A stretch of DNA of 64,000 bases, from NCBI RefSeq assembly GCF_014200395.1, contig NZ_JACHBS010000001.1, positions 744,001 to 808,000 of the forward strand, in the 5' to 3' direction. Position 1 is the first letter of the stretch. The number at the start of each line of letters is the position of its first letter. The notes below the pieces were generated by a model. It worked only from the letters and a program-made list of their open reading frames with translations, was not told where the DNA came from and did no database searches. The DNA comes from Microcella frigidaquae (lineage in GTDB: Bacteria > Actinomycetota > Actinomycetes > Actinomycetales > Microbacteriaceae). Made by a program: the position numbers and the translations under genes. Positions 61,414-64,000 of this stretch are shown one piece after another.

Positions 61414-62720
61414 AGGAACACCTTCCCTTCGCCGCGGTACGTCGGCAACTCGCCCACCACCCGGTCGCCGTCGACCACGGCGTAGAGGTCGAGGTGCTCG
61501 GCGAGCTCTCCGGCCTTGGTGTGGCGCAGCCAGACCCGGTCGCCGACGCGCAGGCCCGCGGCGGCCGGCCCGCGCAGGGGCGTCTGCACCTCGCCCGCGG
61601 TCTCGGTGCTGAGCATCCGCAGCCTCTGGGGCCAGACCACCTGCGGAAGGCGGTCGGGGCCGGGCGGTCCGCTGGCGATCCAGCCGCCGCCGAGCAGGGT
61701 CGCGATGTCGTCGGCGGGTCGCCGCACGACCGGGAGCGCGAACGCGGCGGCGGGCGCGGGCCTGAAGGCACGGTAGGTGTCGAACAAGTGCGGGCCGAGC
61801 AGGCCGCTGCCGGCGGCGAGCTCGGTGACGCTGTCGTCGGCGGCGGTCGACTCGAGCGAACCGGTGCCGCCGCCGTTGACGAAGCGCAGCGGGGCCCCGG
61901 CAGCGTCGGCGATGGCGCGCACGGCAGCGACGGCGCGCCCGCGCCGGTCGGCGAGCTCGGTGCGCGATGCACGCTGGATACCCCGGATGAGCGCGCTGCG
62001 CAGCGGTCGCCCGGGCAGCGCGTCGCCGAGTCCGGCGAGCTGCGCTTCGTACGCCATGACGCCGTCGAGCACGAAGCCCCGGCGCTCGGCGACCGTGCGG
62101 GCGAGCGTGGCGAGCTGCTCGGGCGTGTGCAGCGGGCTGCGGCGCACCCCGACGTGGCCGAGGAGCGGCGCCCTCCAGCTCGCGTCGAGTTCGAGGGCGA
62201 CGCGGATGCTCGGCCGCGAGCCCGGCGCCGCCACCGCGTCGATCAGATCGAGGTGGGCGACATCGTCGATCATGAGCGTCACGCGCGCGGCCAGCTGCTC
62301 GTCGGCGGCGAGCCGCGCGAGGGCCGCGCGATCGGTCGAGGGGTAGCCCACGACCACGTCGTCGATGTCGCTGCCCCCGCGCCCGCGAGAGTCGGCGAGC
62401 CACAGCGCCTCGGGCAGCGTGTAGGCGAGCACGCCCGCGAAGCCGGGGCGCGCGAGCACCGCCTCGAGCACCCCGCGCACCCGGATCGACTTGCTCGCCA
62501 CCCGGATCGGCGCTCCCCCGGCGCGCCGCACGAGGTCGGCGGCGTTGTACGCGAGGGCGGCGCGGTCGATCACGCCGAGCGGCGGGTCGAGGTGCGTGGT
62601 CGCGGCCGTCAGCCGCGGCCAGTGGGCGGCGGGGTCGGCGCCGGGGCGGGCGGACGGTGCGTCGTCGAGGCGCAGCAGGGCTGCGGGGTGCTCGTCTCGA
62701 GCCGGCGGCACTGCGGTCAC
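61410..62720 (-). CDS. Alanine racemase-like / D-threonine aldolase-like PLP enzyme
   Basis: A 436-aa PLP enzyme of the alanine-racemase N-terminal fold: GVIDRAALAYNAADLVRRAG, then APIRVASKSIRVRGVLEAVL with the likely PLP Lys, VALELDASWRAPLLGHVGVR, VLDGVMAYEAQLAGLGD and GTGSLESTAADDSVTELAAG. Its length and C-terminal part match the amino-acid deaminase/aldolase group rather than true alanine racemase. It is coupled to the lactone oxidase, which suggests a shared pathway, possibly for unusual sugar acids or beta-hydroxy amino acids (inference). Confidence 0.85.
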   Translation of the reverse strand: MTAVPPARDEHPAALLRLDDAPSARPGADPAAHWPRLTAATTHLDPPLGVIDRAALAYNAADLVRRAGGAPIRVASKSIRVRGVLEAVLARPGFAGVLAYTLPEALWLADSRGRGGSDIDDVVVGYPSTDRAALARLAADEQLAARVTLMIDDVAHLDLIDAVAAPGSRPSIRVALELDASWRAPLLGHVGVRRSPLHTPEQLATLARTVAERRGFVLDGVMAYEAQLAGLGDALPGRPLRSALIRGIQRASRTELADRRGRAVAAVRAIADAAGAPLRFVNGGGTGSLESTAADDSVTELAAGSGLLGPHLFDTYRAFRPAPAAAFALPVVRRPADDIATLLGGGWIASGPPGPDRLPQVVWPQRLRMLSTETAGEVQTPLRGPAAAGLRVGDRVWLRHTKAGELAEHLDLYAVVDGDRVVGELPTYRGEGKVFL

Positions 62721-62764
62721 CGCGCCAGTCTAGGGAGCGAGCGAGCGCGCGGGCGGGCGCTCGC

Positions 62765-63919
62765 CTACGGCGCGGCCACGAGCAGATCGGCCGCGACCGT
62801 GCGGTCGATCGTGCACTGCCCGAGCACGCGCGTGCCGACGTACACGACCGCGGTCTGGCCGGGCGCGACGCCGAGCAGCGGCTCGACCGGGCGCACGACG
62901 AGCTCGCCGCCGGCGACGACCGCGGATGCGGGCACCGGGTCGGCGTGCGCCCGCACCTGCACGTGGCAGTCGAACGGGCGGAGAGCATCCACCCCCGCCG
63001 CAGCGGAGGGGTCGCGGCTCGTCACGCCGCTCGCGACCGGGTCGGCACCGGCCCAGGTGTAGCGGCGTCCGGCGAGCTCGGCGATGGCGAGCGCCTCGCG
63101 CGGGCCGACGACGACCTCGTTGGTGCGGGGGCGCACCTCGAGCACGAAGCGCGGGCGGCCGTCGGGCGCGGGCACGCCGAGGTTCAGGCCGCGGCGCTGG
63201 CCGACCGTGAAGCTCGTCGCACCGTCGTGCTCGCCGACGACCGTGCCATCGCGGTCGACGATCGCGCCGGTCGCCGGGGCGATGCGGTCGGCGAGCCAGC
63301 CGCGGGTGTCGCCGTCGGGGATGAAGCAGATGTCGTGACTGTCGGGCTTCTGCGCCACGGTGAGGCCGCGCTCGGCAGCCTCGGCGCGCACGACCGCCTT
63401 CGACGGGGTCGTGCCGAGCGGAAACCACGCGTGCGCGAGCTGCTCGGCCGTCAGCACACCGAGCACGTACGACTGGTCCTTCGCCTCGTCGCTCGCCCGG
63501 TGCAGCTCGCGGCCGTGCGGGCCCTCGACGATGTGCGCGTAGTGCCCCGTGACGACCGCGTCGAAACCGAGCGCGAGCGCCTTCTCGAGCACCGCGGCGA
63601 ACTTGATGCGCTCGTTGCAGCGCATGCACGGGTTCGGGGTGCGGCCAGCGGCGTACTCGCTGATGAAGTCGTCGACGACGTCGGCGCGGAAGCGCTCGCT
63701 GAAGTCCCACACGTAGAACGGGATGCCCAGGCGCTCGGCCGCGCGACGCGCATCGAGGCTGTCCTCGATCGTGCAGCAGCCGCGGCTGCCGGTGCGCAGG
63801 GTGCCCGGCATGCGGCTGAGCGCCAGATGCACGCCGACGACCTCGTGGCCCGCATCCACAGCGCGCGCAGCGGCGACGGCGCTGTCGACGCCACCGCTCA
63901 TCGCTGCCAGAACCCGCAC
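62765..63919 (-). CDS. mnmA: tRNA-specific 2-thiouridylase MnmA
   Basis: A 384-aa enzyme adding sulfur to U34 of Lys, Glu and Gln tRNAs. Features: [20 protein letters not shown] (PP-loop ATP site SGGVDS), [40 protein letters not shown] (catalytic Cys), [20 protein letters not shown] (second catalytic Cys) and [20 protein letters not shown]. The length fits the family. ATG 63919 is followed leftwards by the alanine-racemase-like gene, 44 bases beyond the stop. Confidence 0.97.
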   Translation of the reverse strand: MRVLAAMSGGVDSAVAAARAVDAGHEVVGVHLALSRMPGTLRTGSRGCCTIEDSLDARRAAERLGIPFYVWDFSERFRADVVDDFISEYAAGRTPNPCMRCNERIKFAAVLEKALALGFDAVVTGHYAHIVEGPHGRELHRASDEAKDQSYVLGVLTAEQLAHAWFPLGTTPSKAVVRAEAAERGLTVAQKPDSHDICFIPDGDTRGWLADRIAPATGAIVDRDGTVVGEHDGATSFTVGQRRGLNLGVPAPDGRPRFVLEVRPRTNEVVVGPREALAIAELAGRRYTWAGADPVASGVTSRDPSAAAGVDALRPFDCHVQVRAHADPVPASAVVAGGELVVRPVEPLLGVAPGQTAVVYVGTRVLGQCTIDRTVAADLLVAAP

Positions 63920-63956
63920 CCCTCCAGGGTACGCGGGCTTGCGAGCCCCCCCGCGC

Positions 63957-64000
63957 TGTCACAAATCACGGAGATTTGGTCGGTGACGCTTCCCGCCGTG
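63957..64000 (+). repeat. REP-like arm, truncated by the window end
   Basis: TGTCACAAATCACGGAG at 63957-63973 matches the arm of the element at 59947-60035 and is followed by a TTTGGTCGGTGACGC-like stretch (63974 on), resembling TTTCGACCGGGTGACA of the first arm. The other half would lie beyond the window. It is intergenic, upstream of mnmA. Confidence 0.6.

Overview
The window is chromosomal DNA of a high-GC Gram-positive bacterium, most likely a member of the Microbacteriaceae (Actinobacteria). The evidence is the very high G+C at third codon positions, frequent GTG starts, many ATGA and GTGA stop/start overlaps, the clpS/DUF2017/zincin gene trio, a stand-alone oligoribonuclease, and conserved actinobacterial families (DUF3097, DUF1023, YkoE). 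Species assignment is inference.

Layout. (1) 1-8841 is the early region of a prophage. About 20 tightly overlapping leftward genes encode a Xis-like HTH protein, a Bro-N antirepressor, several tiny membrane proteins, a RuvC-like resolvase, a YqaJ exonuclease and a Bet/RecT annealase. A rightward XRE-type repressor sits at the very end. The prophage stops in the anticodon loop of a tRNA-Arg(UCU), of which only the 5' half remains here. (2) 8.9-17.1 kb: thioredoxin-like protein, orn, tRNA-His, a SHOCT protein, clpS-DUF2017-zincin, a degenerate penicillin-binding (S11) homologue, a small P-loop kinase, and a thiamine/HMP ECF transporter (ykoE plus a fused ykoD-ykoC) behind a TPP riboswitch. (3) 17.1-42.5 kb: TerC protein and a GAF histidine kinase/NarL regulator pair, glycosyltransferase, M23 peptidase, a ferritin-like/VIT transporter, cold shock protein, a GntR-ABC operon with a clear operator, a methyltransferase, YceI, two MFS transporters, an FBP-domain protein, a K+ channel, SDR enzymes, a NYN-LOTUS protein, an ECF sigma factor with an acidic-repeat membrane protein, and a homocysteine S-methyltransferase-like enzyme. 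(4) 42.6-51.5 kb is a rearranged accessory region. A NERD-UvrD helicase is split by an IS256-family element with an 8-bp target duplication. A second partial copy of the helicase 3' end lies beside a second, same-sequence IS that lacks a target duplication. Between and beyond them are a membrane protein, a DUF7002-like protein, a gatB 3' remnant, a BglII/BstYI-type restriction enzyme with an MT-A70 methylase, and a small Cys/His protein. (5) 51.5-64 kb is core genome again: gatCAB, two lipoproteins, a DUF1023 hydrolase, ligA, a sugar-lactone oxidase with an alanine-racemase-like partner, and mnmA, with a REP-like inverted repeat between ligA and the oxidase gene and a further arm at the window end.

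How the parts work together. The prophage module would give the phage its own recombination pathway: exonuclease, annealase and resolvase. The riboswitch would shut off thiamine-precursor uptake when TPP is plentiful. gatCAB supplies Gln-tRNA(Gln)/Asn-tRNA(Asn) by transamidation. The accessory region joins restriction-modification with a damaged nuclease-helicase, which resembles a defence island reshaped by IS activity. No complete new system can be proven from sequence alone. The best candidates for novelty are the helicase/DUF7002/membrane-protein cluster, the tiny membrane proteins of the prophage, the tRNA-splitting attachment site, and the strong GGATGC/GCATCC codon-context bias.
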